Shown in pieces: positions 41,628 to 50,564 of a DNA stretch of 64,000 bases. The position numbers were made by a program, and so were the translations under genes. The DNA is from Cryobacterium tepidiphilum (lineage in GTDB: Bacteria > Actinomycetota > Actinomycetes > Actinomycetales > Microbacteriaceae). The stretch is from NCBI RefSeq assembly GCF_003716325.1, contig NZ_RDSR01000001.1, positions 1-64,000 of the forward strand. Reading direction: 5' to 3'. The notes below the pieces were generated by a model that had not been told where the DNA came from, did no database searches, and saw only the letters and a list, made by a program, of their open reading frames with translations. The number at the start of each line of letters is the position of its first letter. Within the stretch, counting starts at the first letter, position 1.

Positions 41628-42742
41628 TGCCGGGGTCCCGGATCCGCGGCTGGGCGCACACAACGGTGACCCAGCCACGGGTGCTGCTCGCCTTCAAGAC
41701 GGCGCTCGCGGCATCCATCGCGTGGTTTCTCGCTCCGCACCTCCCGTTCCTGGACTCGGATTACTCGTACTACGCACCCCTGGGCGCCGTGATCAGCATG
41801 TACCCCACGCTGGTGCGCTCCGTTCGCACCGCCGTGCAGGCGATGGCCGGGCTCGCCGTTGGGGCAGCCGTCGCGTTCGGGGCACTGGCGCTGGGGGCGC
41901 CCGGCGTGTTCAAGGTGGCGCTCGTCGTGGGCGTCGGCGTGCTGCTGGCCGGCTGGCGGCTGCTGGGGGAGGGGCGCAGCTGGGTGCCGGTGACGGCCCT
42001 GTTCGTTCTGCTCATCGGTGGCGGTGACGCCGACGCGTATTCGATCAATTATCTGGTGCACGTCGTCTTCGGAGCGATCGTGGGGACCCTGGTGAACCTC
42101 TTCATCGTTCCCCCGCTCTACCTGCGCGACGCCGAGGAACGGCTCGACAAGCTGCGTGACCGCGTCGCCGACTACCTGCGCAACCTAGCCGACGCGCTCG
42201 ATGACGATCCTCCCGGCGACCATGACTGGTCGACGGACATCGGCAACCTCGAGGAGGCCGCGGGCACGGTGCGTTCCGCCGTCTCGCAAGCCGACGAGAG
42301 CCGCAAGGGCAATCCGCGCGGGCGGCGGGCGGGCAAGCAGGTGAACCAGGACTACCAGCGGATGCGTGCGCTCGAGCACGCGCTGTTCTACGTGCGCGAC
42401 CTCACCGACCTGCTGCGCCGCTTCCTCACGTCGGACTCCGAGGACGGTGAGGAGGACGGCGCCGGTGACGAGACGGCGGTGGATTCGGCCGTCGTGACCC
42501 GGGAACTGCAGGCCGCGATCGGCGCCGTGGGAGAACTGATCGCGAGCCCGGTGCGCGCCGAGGAGTCCGCCGACCGGCTGCAGGCCGCCGAAGACGCCGT
42601 GGCGACGCTCAGCCGGTCGCTCGACCAGCGCGTGGGCACGGCGACATCCGTCTCGATCGGCGTCGCGGCATCCGTCTCGCTACGCAGCATCATCGACGTG
42701 TCGCGCCCCTTCGTGGCCGACAAGCCGTCAGCCGATCACTGA
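41627..42742 (+). CDS. FUSC-like membrane protein (aromatic acid exporter family)
   Basis: The 371-residue protein has an N-terminal half of about six spans (AFKTALAASIAWFLAPHLPF, APLGAVISMYPTLVRSVRTA, and further to about residue 165). A soluble helical C-terminal domain follows, with an acidic insertion (about 265-285). This is the half-size FUSC/ArAE layout. The GTG start shares one base with the clpB stop codon. It overlaps the convergent gluconate kinase gene tail-to-tail by 7 bases. The substrate is unknown. Confidence 0.8.
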   Translation: MPGSRIRGWAHTTVTQPRVLLAFKTALAASIAWFLAPHLPFLDSDYSYYAPLGAVISMYPTLVRSVRTAVQAMAGLAVGAAVAFGALALGAPGVFKVALVVGVGVLLAGWRLLGEGRSWVPVTALFVLLIGGGDADAYSINYLVHVVFGAIVGTLVNLFIVPPLYLRDAEERLDKLRDRVADYLRNLADALDDDPPGDHDWSTDIGNLEEAAGTVRSAVSQADESRKGNPRGRRAGKQVNQDYQRMRALEHALFYVRDLTDLLRRFLTSDSEDGEEDGAGDETAVDSAVVTRELQAAIGAVGELIASPVRAEESADRLQAAEDAVATLSRSLDQRVGTATSVSIGVAASVSLRSIIDVSRPFVADKPSADH

Positions 42743-43293
42743 GTGCGGGCCGCCGCCACGTCGTTCAGGCCCAGCTTGTCGATGGCGTTCTGCGCGATCA
42801 CCGGCGGCAGCGGCGTGATGTTGACGTGGACAGCCGGTTCATCGTCACCGGGCACCTGGAGGTCGGCGAACTGACTGTCGAGCAGACCCGGCGGCATGAA
42901 GTGGCCCTCCCGAGACGAGAGCCGGTCGGCGATGAGCTCCTTCGATCCCTCGAGGTAGACGAAGACCACACCCGACCCACGGCGGTCGAGCACATCACGG
43001 TAGGCGCGCTTCAACGCAGAGCAGGTGACCACGCCGCTCTTGCCGCGGTCCAGGCATCCGTCGATCCAGTCGGCGATGAGCTCCAGCCACGGTGCCCGGT
43101 CGGCGTCGTCCAGCGGATGCCCCGACGCCATCTTTTCGACGTTGGCCCGGGGGTGCAGGCTGTCGCCCTCCTCGTACGCCCAGCCCAAGCGCTTGGCGAG
43201 GATCTTCGCCACGGTCGTCTTGCCGGAGCCGGACACCCCCATGACGACGAGCACCAGGGGCTGCTCCGGTTCTGATTGCGTTCCGTTGCTCAT
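42736..43293 (-). CDS. Gluconokinase
   Basis: Phosphorylates D-gluconate to 6-phosphogluconate. The 185-residue GntK-type kinase has P-loop GVSGSGKTTVA (about residues 19-29), EEGDSLHP, GHPLDDADRAPWL, TCSALKRAYRDVLR-like segment and EGHFMPPGLLDSQ. GGAGG precedes the ATG. It is divergent from the alcohol dehydrogenase gene. Confidence 0.93.
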   Translation of the reverse strand: MSNGTQSEPEQPLVLVVMGVSGSGKTTVAKILAKRLGWAYEEGDSLHPRANVEKMASGHPLDDADRAPWLELIADWIDGCLDRGKSGVVTCSALKRAYRDVLDRRGSGVVFVYLEGSKELIADRLSSREGHFMPPGLLDSQFADLQVPGDDEPAVHVNITPLPPVIAQNAIDKLGLNDVAAARTQ

Positions 43294-43348
43294 GGTCCCA
43301 TCCTCCCCCCGCCGGGCGGGAGGCCGAAATGCGGTTTAGGCTCGAATC

Positions 43349-44398
43349 ATGCTGGCAACGATGATCTACGGTGAACACGACGTTCGACTCGAGGAGGTTC
43401 CCGACCCGGTCCTCTCCACCGGTGGTGACGCCATTGTGCGCGTGCTGGCCGCCTGCGTGTGCGGCTCCGACCTCTGGCCATACCGCGGCATCACCCCCAC
43501 AACGGCACCGCGACGCATCGGCCATGAATTCGTGGGCATCGTCGAGGAGACCGGCCCCGACGTGCAGAACGTGCGCGTGGGCGACTTCGTGATCGCACCC
43601 TTCTACGACTGCGACAACACCTGCATCAACTGCCGCAACGGCGTGAGCACGTCGTGCCTGAACGGCGCTTCCTGGGGTGCTGAGGACCCGTTCGGCGCAT
43701 TCGCCGACGGCGGCCAGGGCGAGCGTGTTCGCGTTCCGCACGCCGACGGCACCCTCGTTTCCACCCCGTCGCAGCCGGAACCGTCGCAGGTTCCCGGGCT
43801 GCTGGCCCTCGCCGACGTGATGGGCACCGGGCACCACGCTGCCGTGTCGGCGGGCGTCACGACCGGAAGCACCGTCGTGGTCGTCGGCGACGGCGCCGTC
43901 GGCCTGTGTGCGGTGCTGGCGAGCCGGCGCCTCGGCGCGTCGCGCATCGTCGCTATGTCGCGCCACGCCGACCGGCAGGAGCTGGCCCGGCACTTCGGCG
44001 CCACCGACATCGTCGAGGAGCGCGGCGACGCCGGCGTGGAGCGCATCCGGGAGATGTTCGATGGCATCGGTGCCGACTGCGTGCTGGAGTGCGTCGGCAC
44101 GAAGGAATCGATGGACCAGGCGATCCGGTCGACCCGCCCGGGCGGCATTGTCGGCTACGTGGGCGTGCCCAACGGCGGCGCTGAGTTGCCGATCCGCCAG
44201 CTGTTCGGACGCAACGTCGGCGTGAACGGCGGCGTCGCGCCCGTGCGCGGCTACATCCCCGAGCTGCTGCCGGAAGTGCTCTCCGGTGCGATCGACCCCG
44301 GCCGGGTATTCGACCTCGAGCTTCCGCTCGCGGAGGTGTCCGAGGCTTACGCCGCCATGGACGAGCGCCGCGCCGTCAAGGTGCTGCTGCGGCCCTGA
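43349..44398 (+). CDS. Zinc-dependent alcohol dehydrogenase (MDR family)
   Basis: The 349-residue enzyme carries the catalytic zinc ligands in ACVCGSDLWPY and GHEFVG. The structural zinc cluster is reduced: CDNTCINCRNGVSTSC keeps Cys residues at three or four expected positions. The Rossmann motif is VVGDGAVGL (about residue 175). TAGGCT ends 6 bases before the ATG, making this a leaderless gene. The substrate is unclear; relatives act on polyols or aldehydes. Confidence 0.87.
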   Translation: MLATMIYGEHDVRLEEVPDPVLSTGGDAIVRVLAACVCGSDLWPYRGITPTTAPRRIGHEFVGIVEETGPDVQNVRVGDFVIAPFYDCDNTCINCRNGVSTSCLNGASWGAEDPFGAFADGGQGERVRVPHADGTLVSTPSQPEPSQVPGLLALADVMGTGHHAAVSAGVTTGSTVVVVGDGAVGLCAVLASRRLGASRIVAMSRHADRQELARHFGATDIVEERGDAGVERIREMFDGIGADCVLECVGTKESMDQAIRSTRPGGIVGYVGVPNGGAELPIRQLFGRNVGVNGGVAPVRGYIPELLPEVLSGAIDPGRVFDLELPLAEVSEAYAAMDERRAVKVLLRP

Positions 44399-44443
44399 CT
44401 TCGCGTGAAGGCGTGAAGGAACGAGCGCGACGGGCGGAACGGG

Positions 44444-45037
44444 TTACGCATCGACGAGCAGCAGCTCCGACAGCGGCTTGCGCGTGCGCGGCGCGGACTC
44501 GCGCTTGCGCAGTTCCTCGGGCAGCAGCTCGGGGTCGCCGAGCATCCCGAGCGCGGTAACGGTGACGACCGCCTGATCGTCGCTCAGGTCGAATGCAGCG
44601 CCCAAGGCGGCCGGGTCGAAGCCACCCATCTGGTGGGTGTGCAGCCCCTCGTGCTGCGCCTGGATGCTCAGGTGCGCGACGGCCTGCCCGAGGTCGTACT
44701 TCGCCCAGGGGTTCTCGCGTTCCGCGTCGATGTTGAGTTCGGCGACGCCGACGATCAGAACGGATGCCGCATCCGCCCAGGCCCGGTTGAATCCCGCCAA
44801 GGCGTCGTGGATGGTGTCGAACGCGCTGGAACCCCGGCGCGCGACGATGAAGCGTGCCGGCTGGATGTTCGATGCCGACGGCGCCCAGCGCGCAGCCTCG
44901 AGGATCGTGGTGAGGGTGTCCTCATCGATCACCGCTTCCGCGTCGAAGCCACGGGGGCTCCAGCGCTCGGCGAGGATCGGCAAGATGGGAGCCTCGGTGT
45001 CGGCGGAGCGGTTGACGGTATCGGTGATGAGGCTCAT
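44444..45037 (-). CDS. Nitroreductase-family FMN enzyme
   Basis: The 197-residue flavin oxidoreductase has the family opening RWSPRGFDAEAVIDEDTL, ILEAARWAPSASNIQPARF (FMN phosphate contacts) and the C-terminal ALGMLGDPELLPEELRKRE and RKPLSEL. An in-frame ATG at 45106 lies upstream, but the conserved region begins after MSLITDTV. Its natural acceptor is unknown. Confidence 0.88.
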   Translation of the reverse strand: MSLITDTVNRSADTEAPILPILAERWSPRGFDAEAVIDEDTLTTILEAARWAPSASNIQPARFIVARRGSSAFDTIHDALAGFNRAWADAASVLIVGVAELNIDAERENPWAKYDLGQAVAHLSIQAQHEGLHTHQMGGFDPAALGAAFDLSDDQAVVTVTALGMLGDPELLPEELRKRESAPRTRKPLSELLLVDA

Positions 45038-45119
45038 GAACGTCTTTCGGTTGAACGGATGCGGCCGGGGCGACGATGACCCACACGCTTTAACACGGTG
45101 CGGCATCCGTTATTCCGGT

Positions 45120-46208
45120 TCAGGCGGCGGCGAGCTCGCGCTTCACGGCCGTCACGAAGCGATCGATGTCGTCTTCGGTGGTGTCGAAGCCGCACATCCA
45201 GCGCACCTCGCCGGTGGCCTGGTCCCAGTCGTAGAACCGGAACTCGCCGCGGAGCCGGTCGGCGACGCCTGCGGGCACCACCGCGAACACGGCGTTCGAC
45301 TCGGTGGCCTGGCTGAACGAGAGACCGGGGCATTCGCCGGCGGCGATGCCATCTTCGAGGGCGGAGCGCAGCCGTGCCGCCATCCCATTCGCGTGCGACG
45401 CGTTGCGCAACCACAGGTCGCCCTCGAGCAGGGCGATGAACTGCGCCGAGACGAAGCGCATTTTCGACGACAGCTGCATGTTGAGCTTGCGCAGGTAGTG
45501 CAGGCCGGCGGATGCGTCGGGGTTCAGCACGAGCACGCACTCGCCGAGCATGAGGCCGTTCTTCGTTCCGCCGAAGCTCACCACGTCGACCCCCACGTCG
45601 CGCGTGAACGCACGCAACGGCAGGCCAAGGCTGGCCGCCGCGTTGGAGATGCGCGCTCCGTCCATGTGCAGCTTCATGCCGCGCTCGTGCACGTGGTCCG
45701 CGATCGTGCGGATCTCGTCGGCGGTGTATGCCGTTCCGAGCTCGGTGGTCTGGGTGATCGAGACGGCGAGAGGCTGTGCGCGGTGCTCATCGCCCCAGCC
45801 CCACGCCTCCCGGTCGATGAGGTCGGGGGTCAGCTTGCCGTCGGGCGTGGGAACGGGGAGGAGCTTGAGGCCGGCGACCCGCTCGGGCGCGCCGCCCTCA
45901 TCCGTGTTGATGTGCGCGGTGGCCGCACAGATCACCGCACCCCAGCGCGGAAGCATGGACTGGAGGCCCACCACGTTGGCGCCGGTGCCGTTGAACACCG
46001 GGAGGGCTTCGACGCCCGCGCCGAAGTGCTGCACGAAAACTTCCTGCAGTCGCGCCGTGTACACGTCTTCGCCGTACGCGATCTGGTGCGCACCGTTGGC
46101 CTGCACGATCGCCTCGAGGATCTCGGGGTGGACCCCCGAGTAGTTGTCGGAAGCGAAGCCGCGGGAGGAGAGGTCATGGAGTGGAGTCACCCGACTATCT
46201 TCCCGCAT
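45120..46208 (-). CDS. Low-specificity L-threonine aldolase
   Basis: PLP enzyme that splits threonine or related beta-hydroxy amino acids into glycine and an aldehyde. The 362 residues include FASDNYSGVHPEILEAI, the PLP-stacking ATAHINTDEGGAPER, LHMDGARISNAAASLG and the Schiff-base Lys in SFGGTKNGLMLGE. The start is either ATG 46208 or GTG 46190. It faces the same way as the ABC exporter genes but lies 16 bases downstream of them. Confidence 0.88.
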   Translation of the reverse strand: MREDSRVTPLHDLSSRGFASDNYSGVHPEILEAIVQANGAHQIAYGEDVYTARLQEVFVQHFGAGVEALPVFNGTGANVVGLQSMLPRWGAVICAATAHINTDEGGAPERVAGLKLLPVPTPDGKLTPDLIDREAWGWGDEHRAQPLAVSITQTTELGTAYTADEIRTIADHVHERGMKLHMDGARISNAAASLGLPLRAFTRDVGVDVVSFGGTKNGLMLGECVLVLNPDASAGLHYLRKLNMQLSSKMRFVSAQFIALLEGDLWLRNASHANGMAARLRSALEDGIAAGECPGLSFSQATESNAVFAVVPAGVADRLRGEFRFYDWDQATGEVRWMCGFDTTEDDIDRFVTAVKRELAAA

Positions 46209-46224
46209 CCCGTGGAGCAGCTTG

Positions 46225-47346
46225 TCATGCCCGCAGCGCCTCCTTCAGCGGTACCTTCGCGCCCATGCGAAGCAGCGAGTTTGAGTAGACGCGGGCGCCG
46301 AGCAGGATCACCGCGAGCGTCGTCGCCAGCAGGATCGCGAGGGAGACCAGCGGCTCCCACCACGCTGCGCTTCCGAGGAAGACGCGCATGGGCATGCCGA
46401 CCGGCGCTGAGAACGGGATGTACGACATGATCGCCAGCACGAAGTCGTTGTCGTTGAAGAAGATCACCAGGAAGTAGGGGATCATGACGAGCAGCATCAC
46501 GGGCGACGTTGCCGAGCCCACGTCCTCCTGCCGGGAGACGAGCGACGCGGTCGCCGCGTAGAGCGCCGCCAGCAACACGAAGCCGATCGCGAAGAACACC
46601 GCGAACCAGATGATCGACGGCCCGACATCGCCGAGCAGCGTGTGCTGGCCGGTCACGGCCATGCCGAGCGACACCAGCAGGCCGATCAGCACGATCTGCC
46701 CGAACGCCATGATGCTGTTGCCGGCGACCTTTCCGGTCAGCAGCGCCCGGGCCGAGATGGTGGACAGCAGGATCTCGACCACGCGGGTCTGCTTCTCCTC
46801 CACCACGCTCTGGGCGATGGTGCTGCCGAAGGTCATGGCCGACATGAAGAACACCAGGCCGAAACCGAGCGCAACGAGGTAGACGAGGAATCCGTTCTGC
46901 TGGGGCGGGTCGAGCAGGGTGACCGGTGGCGTCACGCTCAACGCGCCGAGCACATCGCTCGGCGGCGAATCCTTCGCGATGACCGTCACGCCGAGCAGGG
47001 TGTCGCCGCCGGGGACCACCGCCGCGTCGACGGTGCCGTCACGCACCAGCTGCTCCGCGGCATCCGTATCGTCGGCCGGAACGGCCTCGAGTGCCGTCGC
47101 CTGGTCCACGAGCTGGGCGGCCGAACCGACGACAGCCACCTTGGGCAGGCTGGGGTGCGCGCTCACGAGGCCGCCGATGACAACGGATGCGACGGCCGCC
47201 ACGAGCAGGATCCCGGTGGACACCAGGAAGACCTTGCTTCGAATCCTCGCCATGATCTCGCGCACCGCGATGAGGCGCACACTCTCCGCGAAGGAGGGGG
47301 CGGGGTAGGGAGAGGTCGTTCGGACGGGGGAATCGCTGGTGCTCAC
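46225..47346 (-). CDS. ABC-2 type exporter permease (NatB-like)
   Basis: The 373-residue membrane subunit has an N-terminal span, a large extracytoplasmic domain (about 60-160), and a C-terminal block of five or six spans. That block includes GSTIAQSVVEEKQTRVVEILLSTISAR-type sequence, the hallmark of the NatB/YhaP group. It is translationally coupled to the ATPase gene (GTGA overlap). The likely role is efflux of sodium or a toxic compound. Confidence 0.85.
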   Translation of the reverse strand: MSTSDSPVRTTSPYPAPSFAESVRLIAVREIMARIRSKVFLVSTGILLVAAVASVVIGGLVSAHPSLPKVAVVGSAAQLVDQATALEAVPADDTDAAEQLVRDGTVDAAVVPGGDTLLGVTVIAKDSPPSDVLGALSVTPPVTLLDPPQQNGFLVYLVALGFGLVFFMSAMTFGSTIAQSVVEEKQTRVVEILLSTISARALLTGKVAGNSIMAFGQIVLIGLLVSLGMAVTGQHTLLGDVGPSIIWFAVFFAIGFVLLAALYAATASLVSRQEDVGSATSPVMLLVMIPYFLVIFFNDNDFVLAIMSYIPFSAPVGMPMRVFLGSAAWWEPLVSLAILLATTLAVILLGARVYSNSLLRMGAKVPLKEALRA

Positions 47347-48227
47347 GTGACGATCTCCTTGAAGATGGTGGCCAGGGACGGCCGCTGCCGGCCGAAGGAG
47401 TGCACCGGCCCGCGGGCCAGCGCCTGCTGCAGCACCGCCTGGCTCGCGGCATCCGTTTCGGCTTCGAACACGGCCGAACCGGCGGACGAGGAGACCACCG
47501 CGACGCCCGGGACCTCCCGCACCCAGTCGGTGTCGCCGGGCACGCCGATCTCGAACCGCGGTGCACCGAAGTCGTCGCGCAGGCCCTCCCTGGAGCCGTT
47601 CGCCCGGATCTCGCCGTCGGCGATGATGACCAGGTCGTCGCAGAGCCGCTCGACGATGTCGAGTTGGTGGGAGGAGAACAGCACCGGCGCGCCCCCGGCG
47701 GCGTAGTCGCGGAGGACGTTCAGCACGACCTCGACGGCCATCGGGTCGAGGCCCGAGAACGGTTCGTCGAGCACGAGGAACTCGGGGTCGTGCACGAGCG
47801 CAGCCGCGATCTGCGCACGCTGCTGGTTGCCGAGCGACAGCGACTGCACGGTGTCGCCGGCGCGCTCGCCGAGGCCGAGGCGCTCGAGCAGCGCGTCGGC
47901 GTTGGCCTTGGCGGATGCCGTGGGCAGGCCGTGCAGGCGCGCCAAGTAGACCAGGTGCTCGGCCACCTTCATCTTCGGGTAGAGCCCGCGCTCCTCGGGC
48001 ATGTAGCCGAAGCGGCGGCGGTCGCCGGCCGTGAGCGGCTGGCCGTCCAGCAGCACCGTGCCGGAATCGGCCGACAGCACCCCGAGGATGATGCGCATCG
48101 TCGTGGTCTTCCCGGCGCCGTTGCCGCCGACGAAACCCGTCATGCGCGCGTCCCCGACCGTGAAACTCACGTCCTTGAGCACCTGGCGACTGCCATAGTG
48201 CTTGTTGACGCCTCTGATCTCCAGCAT
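47343..48227 (-). CDS. ABC exporter ATP-binding protein (NatA-like)
   Basis: The 294-residue ATPase has Walker A GGNGAGKTTTM (about 37-47), signature LSLGNQQRAQIAAAL (a variant of LSGGQ), Walker B FLVLDEPFSGLDP and a C-terminal extension of about 80 residues that ends with SLATIFKEIV. I start at MLEIRGVNK, where GGAGGGGG is well spaced. It pairs with the permease encoded immediately downstream. Confidence 0.9.
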   Translation of the reverse strand: MLEIRGVNKHYGSRQVLKDVSFTVGDARMTGFVGGNGAGKTTTMRIILGVLSADSGTVLLDGQPLTAGDRRRFGYMPEERGLYPKMKVAEHLVYLARLHGLPTASAKANADALLERLGLGERAGDTVQSLSLGNQQRAQIAAALVHDPEFLVLDEPFSGLDPMAVEVVLNVLRDYAAGGAPVLFSSHQLDIVERLCDDLVIIADGEIRANGSREGLRDDFGAPRFEIGVPGDTDWVREVPGVAVVSSSAGSAVFEAETDAASQAVLQQALARGPVHSFGRQRPSLATIFKEIVT

Positions 48228-48314
48228 CCGTCCCCCTCCGTTGCAGGTCAGCCCTACGTTATCGAGGTCGGGACGGCGAGCGCATCCCGGGCGCCGGCGG
48301 ATAGCCTGATACAC

Positions 48315-49538
48315 GTGCCTCGCCTCCCCCATCTCACCCGGTCGGCCGGGGTCCGGTCCGGGCGGCCGCGGCTCTCCCGCGACGTCATCGTGCTCGGCGT
48401 CATCGCCTTCTTCGTGATGGTCGGCTTCGGCGTCGTCGTGCCGGTGCTGCCGGTCTACGTGCGGAGCTTCGGCGTGGGGTACGTCGAGATCGGGGCCGTC
48501 ATCTCAGCGTTCGCCCTCATGCGGTTCGTGTTCAGCCCGTTCTGCGGCCGCCTCATCGACTGGGCCGGGGAACGCATCATCCTCTCGACGGGCATCGGCA
48601 TCGTGGCGGTGTCGAGTGCGCTCGTCGGGCTCGCCCACACCTACCCCCAGGTGCTGGTGCTGCGCGGCGCGGGCGGGATCGGCTCCGCCATGTTCTCGGT
48701 GTCGGCGATGACGCTCCTGCTCGGGTCGACCGCGCCCGGCACAAGGGGCCGATCCGTCGGGTTCTATCAGGGCGGCTTCCTCATCGGTGGCATGGCCGGG
48801 CCCGCGCTCGGCGGGCTGCTGGCCACCATCTCGCTCACAGCACCGTTCTTCTTCTACGCCGGCACACTGGCTATCGCCGGCGCGATCGGCATCATGCTGC
48901 TGCGGCCCCGGGCGCACGCGGCACAGGCGACGGAGGAGGCGGTGCCGGCCGTCCCCTTCAGTCAGGTGCTGCGCGACGTGCGCTTCCAGGCGGCGTGCCT
49001 GACCAACTTCGCACAGGGTTGGACCTCACTCGGCGTGCGGAGCGCGCTCATCCCGGTGCTCGTGGTCGAGGTGCTGCACGATCCGGCCGCGTGGACAGGC
49101 GTCGCCTTCGCCTGCGCGGCCGTCGCGCAGACGCTGGCCCTCGGGCCGGCGGGCGCGTTCGTCGACACCATCGGCCGCAAGCCGGCGATCATCGGCGCCT
49201 GCGCGGTCGCGGGGGCGACCATCTTCGCCGTGCCATTCGCACCCAACATCGTCGTGCTGGCCGCGCTGCTCTGCGTCTACGGGATCGCGGCGGCGTTCCT
49301 CGGTACCGCGCCCGCGGCATCCGTGGGCGACGCCGCCGGGGCACGCGGCGGTCGACCGGTCGCGGTCTTCTCGATGGCCTCGGACTTCGGGGCGATCATC
49401 GGTCCGCTCGTGGCCGGGTGGCTCGTGGAGGTGGCGTCGTACCCGGTGGCGTTCGGGGTCGCGGCCGTGTTCCTGCTGGGCGCGTGCGGGTTCGCGTTCC
49501 GCATGCCGGCGGCAACGCGAGCGCCCGCGCCCGCCTGA
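48315..49538 (+). CDS. MFS transporter
   Basis: The 407-residue transporter has 12 predicted spans. It carries the antiporter-type GPALGGLLA motif in span five and FCGRLIDWAGERIIL as motif A. The GTG start has TAGCCT 7 bases upstream and no ribosome-binding site. The basic N-terminus (TRSAGVRSGRPRLSR) is cytoplasmic. It resembles drug/multidrug efflux proteins; the substrate is unknown. Confidence 0.87.
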   Translation: MPRLPHLTRSAGVRSGRPRLSRDVIVLGVIAFFVMVGFGVVVPVLPVYVRSFGVGYVEIGAVISAFALMRFVFSPFCGRLIDWAGERIILSTGIGIVAVSSALVGLAHTYPQVLVLRGAGGIGSAMFSVSAMTLLLGSTAPGTRGRSVGFYQGGFLIGGMAGPALGGLLATISLTAPFFFYAGTLAIAGAIGIMLLRPRAHAAQATEEAVPAVPFSQVLRDVRFQAACLTNFAQGWTSLGVRSALIPVLVVEVLHDPAAWTGVAFACAAVAQTLALGPAGAFVDTIGRKPAIIGACAVAGATIFAVPFAPNIVVLAALLCVYGIAAAFLGTAPAASVGDAAGARGGRPVAVFSMASDFGAIIGPLVAGWLVEVASYPVAFGVAAVFLLGACGFAFRMPAATRAPAPA

Positions 49539-49563
49539 CCCGCGGCATCCGTATTCGCGAGGC

Positions 49564-49621
49564 GCGGGTCGAACGCCGCTGCGCGCCATGAATTCAACCC
49601 GCGCAGCGGCGTTCAGCCCGC
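49564..49621. repeat. 58-bp palindromic intergenic element, copy 3
   Basis: Third copy of the element at 25829 and 38905, starting GCGGGTCGAACGCCGCTGCG and ending CGTTCAGCCCGC. The central part reads CCATGAATTCAA. It lies between the convergent MFS and aldose-epimerase genes, so here too it is placed as a terminator would be. Confidence 0.8.
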
Positions 49622-49642
49622 GTAGCTCGTGAGGGGCGATCG

Positions 49643-50560
49643 TCAGAGGGCGGCGATCGTCCAGGCAGCGGATGCGTATGCGCCCGGCTCGAGCGTGATG
49701 AGGTCCGTGCCCGAGTTGAACGCGTCGGGCGGGCACGTCATGGGCTCCACCGCCAGGCCGATGCGGTTCACGGCCGCCACGGGCTGGTCGGCCGTGTGCA
49801 CCTGCACCCAGGGGCAACTCGCATCCCAGCGCATGGCGACCCCGGTGCCGGAGGGCGCGGTGACTCGCACCTCCGCCACCCCCGCCGGCGTGCGAGACAG
49901 GCCCGTGAACGCGTGGTCGATGAAGGTGTCGCCGATCCGGCGTGGCTGCCGGAAGTCGAGTGCGCCCGCCTCGGCTGAGCTCACGTCGACGAGGTCGACC
50001 GGGATGAGGCGATCGGGCGTGACGGTGAGCACCTGGGATGCGCCGAGTTCCAGCGTCCAATCGTCGACGCGGCCGTCGCCGGCGACCAGGTAGGGGTGCG
50101 GAGCGGTTCCGTAGGGCGCGGCATCGCGCCCGGTGTTGCGGGTAGTCACAGTCGTGTGCAGCCCGTCGCCGTCGAGCCTGAACTCCACGCGCACCTGGAG
50201 CTGGAACGGGTAGCCCTCCTGCGCCTCGATCGTGGTGGCCAGCAGCACCCGGTCGGCGGTCTGCTCCAGGTCGACGAAGTCGAGCCACGCGGCGAGACCG
50301 TGCAGGGCGTGCCCCCGCTTCGGCTCGGTGAGCGGCAGCTCGTATTCGCTGCCGCGGAACGAGTACCGGCCGTCGACCACCCGGTTCGGCCACGGGGCGA
50401 GGGTGGCGCCGCGATACGCGGGTCGCACCTCGTCGGCCGCGAAGGGAACAACGAGGTCGCGACCGTGGTGGCGGAGGGTGCGGAGCGTCGCCCCGACGCT
50501 CGCGATCGTGGCGGTGTAGTCGCCGAAGGCGAGGTCGAACTGGGTGCCGGAAAGGGTCAT
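49643..50560 (-). CDS. Aldose 1-epimerase family protein
   Basis: The 305-residue mutarotase has the family pattern APWPNRVVDGRYSF, the catalytic His in GHALHGLAAW and APYGTAPHPYL, and the Glu in RIGLAVEPMTCPPDAF. It interconverts anomers of the sugar released by the GH2 enzyme encoded 4 bases upstream; the two form one transcript, which the LacI repressor probably controls. Confidence 0.9.
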   Translation of the reverse strand: MTLSGTQFDLAFGDYTATIASVGATLRTLRHHGRDLVVPFAADEVRPAYRGATLAPWPNRVVDGRYSFRGSEYELPLTEPKRGHALHGLAAWLDFVDLEQTADRVLLATTIEAQEGYPFQLQVRVEFRLDGDGLHTTVTTRNTGRDAAPYGTAPHPYLVAGDGRVDDWTLELGASQVLTVTPDRLIPVDLVDVSSAEAGALDFRQPRRIGDTFIDHAFTGLSRTPAGVAEVRVTAPSGTGVAMRWDASCPWVQVHTADQPVAAVNRIGLAVEPMTCPPDAFNSGTDLITLEPGAYASAAWTIAAL

Positions 50561-50564
50561 CCCG

